Of a stretch of 64,000 nucleotides of DNA, positions 14,889-23,151 are shown piece after piece; within the stretch, counting starts at the first letter, position 1; every line of letters begins with the position of its first letter. Location: the NCBI GenBank assembly GCA_016706565.1, contig JADJJI010000013.1:1-64000 (forward strand), read 5' to 3'. The notes beneath the pieces were generated by a model. That model saw only the letters and a list, made by a program, of their open reading frames with translations, had not been told where the DNA came from and did not search any database. The translations under genes were made by a program, and so were the position numbers. The stretch comes from Piscinibacter sp. GTDB lineage: Bacteria > Pseudomonadota > Gammaproteobacteria > Burkholderiales > Burkholderiaceae_C.

Positions 14889-17063
14889 CTACAGGTCGGC
14901 CTGCACCGACAGGCGCAAGGTTCTCGCCGCCAGCGGGAACAAGTACGCATGGCCGAACTGGTACGGCGATTCGCGCCAGGTGCGGCGGTCGGCCAGGTTC
15001 TCCACGCCGGCACGCCAGACCACATTGCTCGTCCCCACTCGCTGCTCGTATCGCGCGCCCAGGTCGGCGCGCGCGTAGCCGGGAATCTGTGAGCCGTTAT
15101 CGGGCAGCACCATGCGTCGGCTCTCGGCGAGCACGCCGCCCTGCAGCGACAGGCCGGGCAGGGCAGCGACACGATAGTCGGCCTGCAGTTTCAGCGTGCG
15201 CGCCGGCACGTTGGTCGGTTCCTTGCCGTCCACGGCCGCGTCGGACACGCCTTGCACGCGCGCGCGAAGCCACTGCGCGCCGAAACGCAACGTCCACGCG
15301 TCGAGCCGCGTGGCCAGATTGGCCTCGATCCCGCGGTGATGCTGTTCGCCGTTGGCCTGGCGGATGCACGAGTCGTCGACGTCGCAGCTGCCGATGTCGT
15401 TGAACAGCGGCCGGCGGATGTCGAAGAGGGCAGCCGACCACTCGGTCAGGTCGCTGCTTCCCTTCAGGCCGAGCTCGGCCTGCCGGCTCTTCAGCGCCGG
15501 CAAGGGCTGGCCGGCATTGACGTAGCGGCTGCGGTTGGGCACCACTTCGGATTCGATGCCGCGGCTCCAGCTGGCATACACGAACTGCTGCGGCGCGAAG
15601 GCGTAGCTTGCCGCGACGAAGGGCGTCGTGAACGACTGTGCGTAGTTGGTCGGCCGCGAGCCGTCGGTGCGCACGCTCTCGCGGTGCAGGCGTGTGTGGC
15701 GCAGGCCGAGCCACAGCGTGCTGCGCTCGTCGATCGTGATCGCGTCGCGCAGGCTCAGCTCGGTGGAGCGTTCGTCACGATTGGTGTTCTCGTCGTTCGG
15801 CACCGGGTTGGCGGGCAGGTCGCGCACGCTGCCGTCGACGTTGCCGGTGCCGCTGAAGGCGAAGGTCTGCGAACCGAAGCGATTGCGTACGCGGCTTTGC
15901 AGCACGCCGGCACTCAGCGCATGTTCGATCGCACCCGTGCGGAGCTTGCCCTGCAGCGAAAGGTCCAGCGCGTCGGTGCGGCGACGCTCGTTCTCGCTGC
16001 GGAAATCGTAGAGATCGAAGTTGCCGTTCGGGCAGTAGCGGTCGGCGTAGTAGGTACCGTCCGGTGCCGGGTCTGGGTCGAAGCAGCCGAACGGGAAGGC
16101 GATGCGGTCGTCGCTTCGCAGACGCTGCGTCCCCGCATGCGCAGTGAACTGCCAGCCGTCGGCCAGCTTCTGGCGCCAGCGCAGCGAGGCGGTATCGCCG
16201 TCGAGCACGACCGGCTGCGCCCAGGCCTGGTTGTTCAGGTTGAGGCGCGGGTCCACCGGAGCCGGCACGCCGTCGCCGAGAAGGCTGAAACCCGGCACGC
16301 TGGGCTGCGACCGGCGGCTGGTCTCGAACTCGGCTTCGATCAGCGTGTCGTCGCTGACGCGCCAGTCGCCGGCCACGGCCAGCAGGCTGCGGCGCCCCGT
16401 AGCTTCGCGCACTTTCGGCTCGAGGTGCGATGCGGCCGCGTTGACGCGCACGCCGAAGGCGTCGGCCGCGCCGAAACGCTGGCTCAGGTCGACCGATGCC
16501 GTGACGCTGCCGGCCTCGCGCCACTCGAGCGACGCGCGGCGCAGCGGATCGGCCAGCGGCCGCTTGACCACGTAGTTCACCAGGCCGCCCGGTGCGCTGG
16601 TGCCGGCCTGCAGGCCGCTGGTGCCCTTGAGCACCTCGATCTGCGCCTTGTTGTCCAGCGGGATCGAGGTCTCGGCGTTGATCGGCAGGCCATCGCGCCG
16701 GTAGTTGAAGCGGTTGTCGATGACGAAGCCGCGCACAGTCAGGTAGTCCCAGTAACCCTCGGTGTTGTAGGCGTCGCTCACGGCGGCATCGAAGGAGGTG
16801 ATGTCCGACAGGCGCTGCACGCCGCGGTCTTTCAGCTGCTCGGCGCCGAAGACGCTGGCTTGCAGCGGCGCGAGCGACAGCGGCAGGTCGCCCCAGCCGG
16901 CCGCCGTGGCGACGGGCGTGGCGCGGCCCAGCACCAGCACCGGCGCGAGCTGGGTCTCGCTGCCCGCGTTCTGTGCCCAGCCGTTCTGAAAGGCCAGGCC
17001 GAGTGCCAGCACCAGCGGCGTTCGGGATCGGAAGTGGGTGGGTGGGCGGTGAATGTTTGCCAT
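14889..17063 (-). CDS. TonB-dependent outer membrane receptor under TPP control, probable thiamine-related importer
   Basis: The 724-residue protein has a signal peptide (LALGLAFQNGWAQ, about 31 residues). A plug domain follows at about 55-170 with typical blocks (YLTVRGFVIDNRFNYRRDG, QIEVLKGTSGLQAG, GGLVNYVVKRPL). The rest is a 22-strand barrel ending in LRLSVQADL. By sequence it falls with siderophore receptors (FhuA/FoxA type). A TPP riboswitch directly upstream in the leader indicates repression by thiamine pyrophosphate, so the likely cargo is thiamine or a precursor. SEED-style annotations call such proteins thiamin-regulated outer membrane receptors. It is a single-gene unit: tRNA-Asn lies downstream and the ferredoxin reductase operon upstream ends with its own terminator. 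Confidence 0.88.
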   Translation of the reverse strand: MANIHRPPTHFRSRTPLVLALGLAFQNGWAQNAGSETQLAPVLVLGRATPVATAAGWGDLPLSLAPLQASVFGAEQLKDRGVQRLSDITSFDAAVSDAYNTEGYWDYLTVRGFVIDNRFNYRRDGLPINAETSIPLDNKAQIEVLKGTSGLQAGTSAPGGLVNYVVKRPLADPLRRASLEWREAGSVTASVDLSQRFGAADAFGVRVNAAASHLEPKVREATGRRSLLAVAGDWRVSDDTLIEAEFETSRRSQPSVPGFSLLGDGVPAPVDPRLNLNNQAWAQPVVLDGDTASLRWRQKLADGWQFTAHAGTQRLRSDDRIAFPFGCFDPDPAPDGTYYADRYCPNGNFDLYDFRSENERRRTDALDLSLQGKLRTGAIEHALSAGVLQSRVRNRFGSQTFAFSGTGNVDGSVRDLPANPVPNDENTNRDERSTELSLRDAITIDERSTLWLGLRHTRLHRESVRTDGSRPTNYAQSFTTPFVAASYAFAPQQFVYASWSRGIESEVVPNRSRYVNAGQPLPALKSRQAELGLKGSSDLTEWSAALFDIRRPLFNDIGSCDVDDSCIRQANGEQHHRGIEANLATRLDAWTLRFGAQWLRARVQGVSDAAVDGKEPTNVPARTLKLQADYRVAALPGLSLQGGVLAESRRMVLPDNGSQIPGYARADLGARYEQRVGTSNVVWRAGVENLADRRTWRESPYQFGHAYLFPLAARTLRLSVQADL

Positions 17064-17129
17064 CGTGGATCCTTGACGGTCGATGGCAGGTCGGCGGGGT
17101 CGGCGCAGCCGCGGACCGCGGCGCTTCGA

Positions 17130-17220
17130 CCATGCTTCCCTGCGCGAGGATTACCTCAATCAGGTTCGAAGGGACTCTCTCAGTCGGCTCGTTCGCAAGC
17201 GAACGGGCCAACACCCCTAG
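17130..17220 (-). ncRNA. TPP (THI-element) riboswitch
   Basis: On the minus strand the leader contains, in order, TAGGGGTG, CTGAGA, CCCTTCGAACCTGAT, GGTAAT and CGCAGGGAAGC. These are the conserved elements of the thiamine pyrophosphate aptamer; a variable P3-type stem (CCCGTTCGCTTGCGAACG) lies between the first two. It ends about 67 bases before the receptor start codon. A GCCGCG/CGCGGC hairpin follows the aptamer without a T run. Control is therefore more likely through access to the ribosome binding site (AAGGA) than by intrinsic termination. Confidence 0.95.
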
Positions 17221-17270
17221 CGGATGCGGCGCAAATCGGCGCCGCGAAGGAATTATCAGGGAAAAGAAAA

Positions 17271-17291
17271 GGGCCCGCCAAAGGCGGGCCC
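17271..17291 (-). terminator. Terminator of the ferredoxin reductase operon
   Basis: GGGCCCGCC pairs perfectly with GGCGGGCCC around AAA. On the minus strand it is followed by TTTTCTTTT. It lies 23 bases after the reductase stop and separates this operon from the riboswitch leader. Confidence 0.92.
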
Positions 17292-17314
17292 GCTATCGTT
17301 GTCTGGCGAAGCCG

Positions 17315-18415
17315 TCAGTCGAAGTTCGGCGTCTCTACGCCCAGCACCTTGTGCAGTTTCGGGCTGGTGGTCGTGTATTGCAGGTGGATGCGCTTGTCCG
17401 GGAAGATGTACGGCGCCGCCGCGAACGCCGCCAGCGCCGCCTCGTGGAAGCCCGACAGGATCAGCTTCTTCTTGCCCGGGTAGGTGTTCACGTCGCCCAC
17501 CGCGAAGATGCCCGGCGTGCTGGTCTCGAACTTCTCGGTGTCCACCACGATCTGCTTGCGCTCGATGTTCAGGCCCCATTCGGCGATCGGGCCGAGCTTG
17601 GGGCTCAGGCCGAAGAACACCAGCAGCATGTCCATCGGCACCACGCGCGTCACGCCGTCGCCGCCGGTGATCTTGATGCCGCTGAGCTTGCCGTCGCGCT
17701 CCTCGATGCCCGTGGCTTGGCCGACGATGAACTGCATCTCGTAGGCCTCGCACAGCTCGCGCATCTTGGCCACGCTGGCCGGTGCGGCGCGGAAGCCGTC
17801 GCGGCGGTGGATCAGGATCACGCTCTCGGCCTTGTTCGGGCCGTCCTGCACGAAGTTCAGCGTCCAGTCGAGCGCCGAATCACCGCCGCCGATGATGACG
17901 AGGTTCTTTCCCGCGAACTGCGACGGGCTCTTGACGCGGTAGAAGACCTGCTTGTCGTCGTAGGCGTCAAGGCCATCGACCTTCAGCGTGCGCGGCTGGA
18001 ACGAGCCCACTCCGCCGGCGATGAAGATGGTCTTGGTCAGGAAGCGCGTGCCCTTGGCCGTCTCGACGTAGAAGCGGCCGTCTTCCTGCTTCTGGACGAC
18101 GGTGACCTCCTGGCCCAGGTGGAAGGTGGCGCCGAAGGGCTCGATCTGCTTGAGCAGGTTGTCGGTGAGTTCCTTGCCGGTGCACACGGGCACAGCGGGG
18201 ATGTCGTAGATCGGCTTGTCGGGGTACAGCTCGATGCACTGGCCGCCGGGGTAGGCGAGCGAGTCGATGATGTGCGCCTTGATCTCGAGAAGGCCGAGTT
18301 CGAACACCTGGAACAGGCCCACCGGGCCGGCCCCGACGATCACCGCATCGGTTTCGATCGGGCCCTCGTGCGCACCGGCGGTGCGAGCCACTTCGTCGTT
18401 CAACTTCGGTTCCAT
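17315..18415 (-). CDS. Ferredoxin-NADP reductase, thioredoxin-reductase-like type
   Basis: The 366-residue flavoprotein has an N-terminal FAD-binding Rossmann motif ([18 protein letters not shown] at about 24), a central NADPH motif ([18 protein letters not shown] at about 165) and a C-terminal FAD-contacting [19 protein letters not shown]. It lacks the CxxC pair of true thioredoxin reductases. That places it with the dimeric TrxR-like ferredoxin/flavodoxin-NADP reductases. The gene lies 34 bases after fdxA on the same strand, so the encoded ferredoxin is the obvious partner. Both follow the sulfate assimilation operon, whose sulfite reductase needs low-potential electrons. That link is inference. 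Confidence 0.9.
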   Translation of the reverse strand: MEPKLNDEVARTAGAHEGPIETDAVIVGAGPVGLFQVFELGLLEIKAHIIDSLAYPGGQCIELYPDKPIYDIPAVPVCTGKELTDNLLKQIEPFGATFHLGQEVTVVQKQEDGRFYVETAKGTRFLTKTIFIAGGVGSFQPRTLKVDGLDAYDDKQVFYRVKSPSQFAGKNLVIIGGGDSALDWTLNFVQDGPNKAESVILIHRRDGFRAAPASVAKMRELCEAYEMQFIVGQATGIEERDGKLSGIKITGGDGVTRVVPMDMLLVFFGLSPKLGPIAEWGLNIERKQIVVDTEKFETSTPGIFAVGDVNTYPGKKKLILSGFHEAALAAFAAAPYIFPDKRIHLQYTTTSPKLHKVLGVETPNFD

Positions 18416-18449
18416 GTTCTGCGCGGGCCGCCAGGGCCGCCGTTGGGTT

Positions 18450-18773
18450 TTACTTCTTCAGTTCGCCGAGCTTGCCGGTGCGGTCTTTCCACTCGTCGGC
18501 GTCGGGCAGCGGCGCCTTGCGCTTGGTGATGCTCGGCCAGTTCTTCGCCAGATCGGCGTTCAACTTGATCATGTGCTGCTGGTTGCCCGGCACGTCTTCC
18601 TCGGGGACGATGGCATTGACCGGGCACTCCGGGATGCAGACGGCGCAGTCGATGCACTCGTCGGGGTCGATCGTCAGGAAGTTCGGGCCTTCGCGGAAGC
18701 AGTCGACCGGGCAGACATCCACGCAATCGGTGTACTTGCAGCGGATGCAGGATTCGAGGACGACGTGGGTCAT
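18450..18773 (-). CDS. fdxA: 7Fe ferredoxin FdxA
   Basis: This 107-residue protein has two cluster-binding regions: [18 protein letters not shown] (first motif, CxxC...CxxxCP, with the spacing that gives a 3Fe-4S cluster) and [16 protein letters not shown] (4Fe-4S). A C-terminal extension rich in Lys and Asp is typical of the Azotobacter FdI/FdxA type. It is an electron carrier, probably reduced by the adjacent NADP reductase. It starts 54 bases after the cobA stop, so it may share the cys operon transcript or have its own promoter. Confidence 0.95.
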   Translation of the reverse strand: MTHVVLESCIRCKYTDCVDVCPVDCFREGPNFLTIDPDECIDCAVCIPECPVNAIVPEEDVPGNQQHMIKLNADLAKNWPSITKRKAPLPDADEWKDRTGKLGELKK

Positions 18774-18826
18774 GGGATGCGACTCTTGGGTGTTGAGGGG
18801 CGACGGACGCCGGAAAGCCCGTGATT

Positions 18827-19594
18827 TTAAGGTCTCAGGGTTTCCTCTTGCTCTTGACCGGCCTCAAGGGCAGGGGATTCTGACCCTTGAAACGACACTG
18901 CCGCAAGAGGAAGGGCGCCCGCACCCACCGTCACCACCGTGGGCCGGCCGGCATGCAGCACGGTCGCCTGGCCCAGCGTGGCCAGCGAGTGGCTGCTGTG
19001 CAGTGCGTCGGGCCAGCCGGCACGCGAGACCACGCAGACCGGTGTGCCGGCCGCCCAGCCCGCATCGAGCAGGCGGCGCGACAGGGCCGCGAGCTGCTTG
19101 CCGGCCATGTAGAAGACCTCGGTATCGGCACTGTGGCCGCCGCGCAGTGCGCCTTCGCGCGTCATCGCGGTGGTGAGGCTGACGCTGCGGCCCTGGCCGC
19201 GGCGCGTGAGTGGGCGCTGCGTGTGAGCGGCGGCCGCCAGAGCCGCGGTGACCCCGGGGATCACCTCGCAGGCGATGCCGGCCTGCGCCAGCGCCTCGAG
19301 TTCCTCCTCGAGCCGGCCGAACACGCTCGGGTCGCCCCCCTTGAGCCGCACGACCAGACCCGACTCGCGGGCATGGCGAACGAGCAGAGCATTGATGGTC
19401 GCCTGGCCGGTGCTGTCGGCAAAGCCGCGCTTGCCGACATTCAGCCACTTGGCGCGCGGCGCCAGCTCGCGCAGCGCCGGGTCGGTGAGGGCGTCGCACA
19501 GCACCACGTCGGCCTGCGCCAGGCGGTGCGCACCGCGCAGCGTGATCAGGTCCGCCGCGCCGGGGCCGGCGCCGATGAAGACGACGCTGCCCAC
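18827..19594 (-). CDS. cobA: Uroporphyrinogen-III C-methyltransferase (siroheme synthesis)
   Basis: CobA/SUMT transfers two methyl groups from S-adenosylmethionine to uroporphyrinogen III, giving precorrin-2 for siroheme, the cofactor of sulfite reductase. The 255-residue product starts [18 protein letters not shown]. It shows the conserved [17 protein letters not shown] and [14 protein letters not shown] motifs and the TREGA segment (near 147), all diagnostic. The start chosen is the GTG at 19594, just after the cysN stop, because the preceding sequence is cysN coding in another frame. It is a stand-alone methyltransferase; no CysG-type dehydrogenase/ferrochelatase domain is present. Confidence 0.93.
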   Translation of the reverse strand: MGSVVFIGAGPGAADLITLRGAHRLAQADVVLCDALTDPALRELAPRAKWLNVGKRGFADSTGQATINALLVRHARESGLVVRLKGGDPSVFGRLEEELEALAQAGIACEVIPGVTAALAAAAHTQRPLTRRGQGRSVSLTTAMTREGALRGGHSADTEVFYMAGKQLAALSRRLLDAGWAAGTPVCVVSRAGWPDALHSSHSLATLGQATVLHAGRPTVVTVGAGALPLAAVSFQGSESPALEAGQEQEETLRP

Positions 19595-19596
19595 GC

Positions 19597-20880
19597 TCAG
19601 GCCGCGGCCTTGACGAGCAGGGCCCCGCTGGTGCGGTTGCTCGCCGGGTCGACGACGATCAGCGCACCGCCGACGCGGTTGGTCTCGTAGCTCTCCACCG
19701 GCAGCGGCTGCTGCGTCTCGACGATCACATGGCCGATCTCGTTGACGGCCAGCTCGTGCGCATCGATCGCTTCGAGCGAGTGGATGTCCAGGCGGCTCTC
19801 GATGGCCGTGATGCGTGCCTGCACCCAGCGGTTGCCGTGGCGCACCCAGTACTTGCGGCCGATCACGGCGGGCTCGGTGTCCAGCCAGGCCAGCGTGGCC
19901 GAGAAGCGCTGCGCCGCATGGATGGTCTTGGGCGTGCCGATCCAGTCGCCGCGCGACACGTCGATCTGGCGGTCGAGCACGATGCCGGCCGACTGCCCGG
20001 CCTCGACCACGTCGACCACCTCGCCGGCCAGGCGCACTTCGGCCACGGTGGCGACTTCGCCGTTCGGGAACAGCTGCACCGTGTCGCCGGCCTTCACGCG
20101 GCCATGGGCGATGCGGCCCCACAGCGTGCGCGGCTGGTTGCCGGTGCCTTCGCCTTCGCGGGCGACGTACTGCACGGGCACGAGCAGGTCGCCGTCCTTG
20201 CGCTCCTGCGCGGTCGGCAGGCTCTCCAGCAACTGCAGCAGCGAGGGGCCGTCGTACCAGGCGGCGTCCAGCGGTTGCGTCACGTTGTCGCCGCGCAATG
20301 CCGACACCGGCACGATGCCGGCCACGCGGATGCCGGCGTGTTCGGCGAAGCCGAGCAGTGCGTCGCGGACGGCGGCATAGGCCTGCGCCGGATCGCTCAC
20401 CGCGTCGAGCTTGTTGACCGCGAACACGATGCTGGGCACGCGCAGCAGGTGGGCGAGCAGCGCGTGGCGGCGTGTCTGCGCGAGCAGCGGCACGGGGCTC
20501 TTCGTGGTGTCGAGCTTGGTGATGTCGACCAGCACCACGGCGGCATCGCTACCCGCTGCGGCGGTGACCATGTTGCGTGTGTACTGCTCGTGGCCCGGCG
20601 CGTCGGCGATGATGAACTTGCGCGCCCGCGTGGCGAAGTAGCGGTAGGCCACGTCGATGGTGATGCCTTGCTCGCGCTCGGCCTCCAGGCCGTCGGTCAG
20701 CAGGCTCAGGTCGATCGGCGCGCCGGCGGCGCGCTTTTCCAGCGTGTCGAGCTGGTCGGCCAGGATCGCGCGGCTGTCGTAGAGCAGGCGGCCGATCAGC
20801 GTGCTCTTGCCGTCGTCGACGCTGCCGGCGGTGAGGAAGCGCAGCGCTCGGTGGTCCTGGATGGGGGCGGCGGAGTTCAT
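19597..20880 (-). CDS. cysN: Sulfate adenylyltransferase subunit 1, GTPase
   Basis: CysN is the regulatory GTPase of ATP sulfurylase, coupling GTP hydrolysis to formation of adenylyl sulfate by CysD. The 427-residue protein shows the EF-Tu-like G motifs: GSVDDGKST (P-loop, about 19), the DAPGHEQYTRNM G3 motif (about 92) and VNKLD (G4). Two beta-barrel domains follow. There is no fused APS kinase (CysC) domain. The start overlaps the cysD stop as TGATG, showing tight translational coupling. Confidence 0.96.
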   Translation of the reverse strand: MNSAAPIQDHRALRFLTAGSVDDGKSTLIGRLLYDSRAILADQLDTLEKRAAGAPIDLSLLTDGLEAEREQGITIDVAYRYFATRARKFIIADAPGHEQYTRNMVTAAAGSDAAVVLVDITKLDTTKSPVPLLAQTRRHALLAHLLRVPSIVFAVNKLDAVSDPAQAYAAVRDALLGFAEHAGIRVAGIVPVSALRGDNVTQPLDAAWYDGPSLLQLLESLPTAQERKDGDLLVPVQYVAREGEGTGNQPRTLWGRIAHGRVKAGDTVQLFPNGEVATVAEVRLAGEVVDVVEAGQSAGIVLDRQIDVSRGDWIGTPKTIHAAQRFSATLAWLDTEPAVIGRKYWVRHGNRWVQARITAIESRLDIHSLEAIDAHELAVNEIGHVIVETQQPLPVESYETNRVGGALIVVDPASNRTSGALLVKAAA

Positions 20881-21839
20881 CAGAAATAGCCTTCCTTCTT
20901 GCGGCGCTCCATCGAGGCGTCCGAGGTGCGATCGTCCATGCGCGTGGCGCCGCGCTCGCTGACCGTCACCTTCAGCGTCTCGGCGACGATCTCGGTGGCG
21001 CTGGCGGCCGGGCTCTCCACCGGGCAGGTGCAGGTCATGTCGCCGACGGTGCGAAAGCGCACTTCGGCGGTCTCGACCGTCTCGCCGGCTTCCGGCGGCG
21101 TCACCTCGGTCAGCGGCACCAGCAGGCCCTTGCGGCGGATCACCTGGCGGTCGTGCGCGTAGTACAGGCTGGGCAGCGGGATGTTCTCGCGGGCGATGTA
21201 CAGCCACACGTCGAGCTCGGTCCAGTTGCTGATCGGGAAGGCGCGCATGTGCTCGCCCGAGCGGATGCGCGTGTTGAACAGCGTCCACAGCTCGGGCCGC
21301 TGCTCCTTGGGCTGCCACTGGCCGAAGCTGTCGCGGTGGCTGAAGATGCGCTCCTTGGCGCGTGCCTTCTCCTCGTCGCGGCGGGCGCCGCCCATCAGCA
21401 CGTCGAAGCGGTGTTCCTCGATCGCCTCGAGCAGCGCCACCGTCTGGTGGCCGTTGCGCGACTCGAGCGGGTGCGACAGGCGCACCGTGCCGCGCTTGAT
21501 CGAATCCTCGAGGTGCCCGACGACCAGGCGCTCGCCCATCTCGGCCACGCGGCGGTCGCGGAACTCGATCACCTCGGGGAAGTTGTGGCCGGTGTCGACG
21601 TGCAGCAGCGGGAAGGGCAGGCGGCCCTTGTACTGCCCGTCCTTGCCCTTGCTCTTGAAGGCCTTCTCGGCCAGGCGCAGCACCACGCACGAGTCCTTGC
21701 CGCCGGAGAAGAGCAGGGCGGGCCGCTCGAAGGCCGCCACCGTCTCGCGCAGGATGAAGATGGCTTCCTCCTCCAGCCAGTCGAGGTGGGTGTGGTCGAG
21801 TTCGGGCAGCAGTTGCTCGATGGACAGCGGTGCGTTCAT
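20880..21839 (-). CDS. cysD: Sulfate adenylyltransferase subunit 2
   Basis: CysD is the catalytic subunit that adenylates sulfate with ATP. The 319-residue product has the PP-loop FSGGKDSCVVLRLAEKAF near residue 45. It also has RRDEEKARAKERIFS and FPISNWTELDVWLYI blocks, and a C-terminal tail MERRKKEGYF conserved in the family. Its ATG overlaps the cysH stop (ATGA). Confidence 0.96.
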   Translation of the reverse strand: MNAPLSIEQLLPELDHTHLDWLEEEAIFILRETVAAFERPALLFSGGKDSCVVLRLAEKAFKSKGKDGQYKGRLPFPLLHVDTGHNFPEVIEFRDRRVAEMGERLVVGHLEDSIKRGTVRLSHPLESRNGHQTVALLEAIEEHRFDVLMGGARRDEEKARAKERIFSHRDSFGQWQPKEQRPELWTLFNTRIRSGEHMRAFPISNWTELDVWLYIARENIPLPSLYYAHDRQVIRRKGLLVPLTEVTPPEAGETVETAEVRFRTVGDMTCTCPVESPAASATEIVAETLKVTVSERGATRMDDRTSDASMERRKKEGYF

Positions 21840-22588
21840 CGCGGGGCTCCAAGGGCGGAAACTTCAGACACGGGAGCGTCCTTCACATGCAGGCCGCACT
21901 CCTTGGCCTTCTCGTCTTCCCACCACCAGCGGCCGGCGCGGAAGGGCTCGCCCACGGCGATGGCGCGGGTGCAGGGCGCGCAGCCGATGCTGGGCATGAA
22001 CTCGTCGTGCAGCGGGTTGTAGGGCACGTCGCGGGTGGCGATGTAGTGCCACACGTCGGCCCAGCTCCAGTCGGCCAGCGGGTTGAACTTGATGCGGCCC
22101 TTGTCGTCCGCTTCGCTGAAAGGCACACCGCCACGGGTGTCCGACTGCTCGCGGCGCAGCCCGGTGACCCAGGCGCTGCTGCCGGCGAGCATGCGCGCCA
22201 GTGGCTCGAGCTTGCGGATCGCGCAGCAGGCCTTGCGCAGCTCCAGGCTCTCGTACATGGCGCGCTCGCCGTTCGTATTGACGAAGTGCACCACCGACTC
22301 GGCGGCCGGCTGGTAGACCTCGACCTTGAGCCCACAACGCTGTTCGATGCGCGGGATCAGCGCCATCGTCTCCAGGTGCAGCTTGCCGGTCTCCAGCGTG
22401 GCCACGGCGATCGGCAGGCCGTGGCGCGCGATCAGGTCGGTGATGACCATGTCCTCGGCGCCCAGGCTGGTCGCCTGCACGATGCGGCCGGCGTGTTCGC
22501 TGGCCGCGCTCTGCAGCACGGCCACGGTATGCGCGACGCGACCGTCGAAGCCCTCGGTGGCGCGGGCATAGAGATCGATCGCGCTCAT
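21836..22588 (-). CDS. cysH: Phosphoadenylyl/adenylyl-sulfate reductase
   Basis: CysH reduces activated sulfate to sulfite using thioredoxin. The 250-residue product has TSLGAEDMVITDLIARHG (PP-loop-like), ACCAIRKLEPL and the C-terminal GCAPCTRAIAVGE. The CC...CxxC cysteine set (ACC near 122 and GCAPC near 210) indicates a 4Fe-4S cluster and therefore preference for adenylyl sulfate (APS) over PAPS. That fits the absence of a cysC kinase in this operon. Start and stop overlap the neighbouring genes by four bases on each side. Confidence 0.95.
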   Translation of the reverse strand: MSAIDLYARATEGFDGRVAHTVAVLQSAASEHAGRIVQATSLGAEDMVITDLIARHGLPIAVATLETGKLHLETMALIPRIEQRCGLKVEVYQPAAESVVHFVNTNGERAMYESLELRKACCAIRKLEPLARMLAGSSAWVTGLRREQSDTRGGVPFSEADDKGRIKFNPLADWSWADVWHYIATRDVPYNPLHDEFMPSIGCAPCTRAIAVGEPFRAGRWWWEDEKAKECGLHVKDAPVSEVSALGAPR

Positions 22589-23133
22589 ATCGACGCTCCG
22601 GCGTTGACGAACTCCTGCGACGGCGCCTTGGCCAGCGCCTGCGCGGTGCCTGCCGGCTTGGCGAACAGCGGCCGGTTGTCGCCCACGTCGCCCTGGTAGT
22701 GGCCGGGGAAGAAGCCGAGCGCGCGTTCCGCGGCATCCACCGACTGGTCGTGGCGCAGCACCACGGCATCGAATCCGGTGCGTGCCAGCAGCGGCATCAT
22801 GTCCACCAGCACGTCGCCCAGTGCGCGCACCTCGCCCTGGAAGCGATAGCGCGAGCGCAGCAGGCGTGCCTGGCTGTAGGCGCGACCGTCGGTCCACTTC
22901 GGGAAGTGCAACGCGACGAGCGCGAAACGCGGCAGGTCGGCGGCGATGTCTTCCACGTCCTGGTCGTTGCCGAGCTTGATGCCCACCGGCACGCCGGCCG
23001 GCCATTGCGCGCGCGCCGCATGCCACTGGTTCGTGTCCAGCAGCAGGTGCGGTTCGGCATTGATGCTGACGGGTGGGCCGTCCTCGCCGCCCAGGGCATG
23101 CCAGCGGTCCTTGTGGGTGTCGATGAATTTCAT
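22585..23133 (-). CDS. DUF934 family protein of the sulfate assimilation operon
   Basis: The 182-residue product belongs to the DUF934 family (LALHFPKWTDGR-type block seen here as VALHFPKWTDGRAYSQARLL; also EVRALGDVLVDMM and AERALGFFPGHYQGD). These proteins are almost always encoded next to cysI and cysH in beta- and gammaproteobacteria. They are annotated as oxidoreductase-like or CysX-like accessory proteins, and the precise biochemical role is not established. It lies 18 bases after cysI and overlaps cysH by ATGA. Confidence 0.88.
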   Translation of the reverse strand: MKFIDTHKDRWHALGGEDGPPVSINAEPHLLLDTNQWHAARAQWPAGVPVGIKLGNDQDVEDIAADLPRFALVALHFPKWTDGRAYSQARLLRSRYRFQGEVRALGDVLVDMMPLLARTGFDAVVLRHDQSVDAAERALGFFPGHYQGDVGDNRPLFAKPAGTAQALAKAPSQEFVNAGASI

Positions 23134-23151
23134 GGGTCGGGTCCTCGCGCT

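Noticed and set aside
17064-17129. An intrinsic terminator in the riboswitch expression platform
   Set aside because: A GCCGCG/CGCGGC hairpin is present but not followed by a T run, so translation control is more likely.
15252-17483. A 743-codon plus-strand frame opposite the TonB receptor
   Set aside because: It runs through the riboswitch and the receptor in antisense and has no motif; the receptor frame is clearly the real one.
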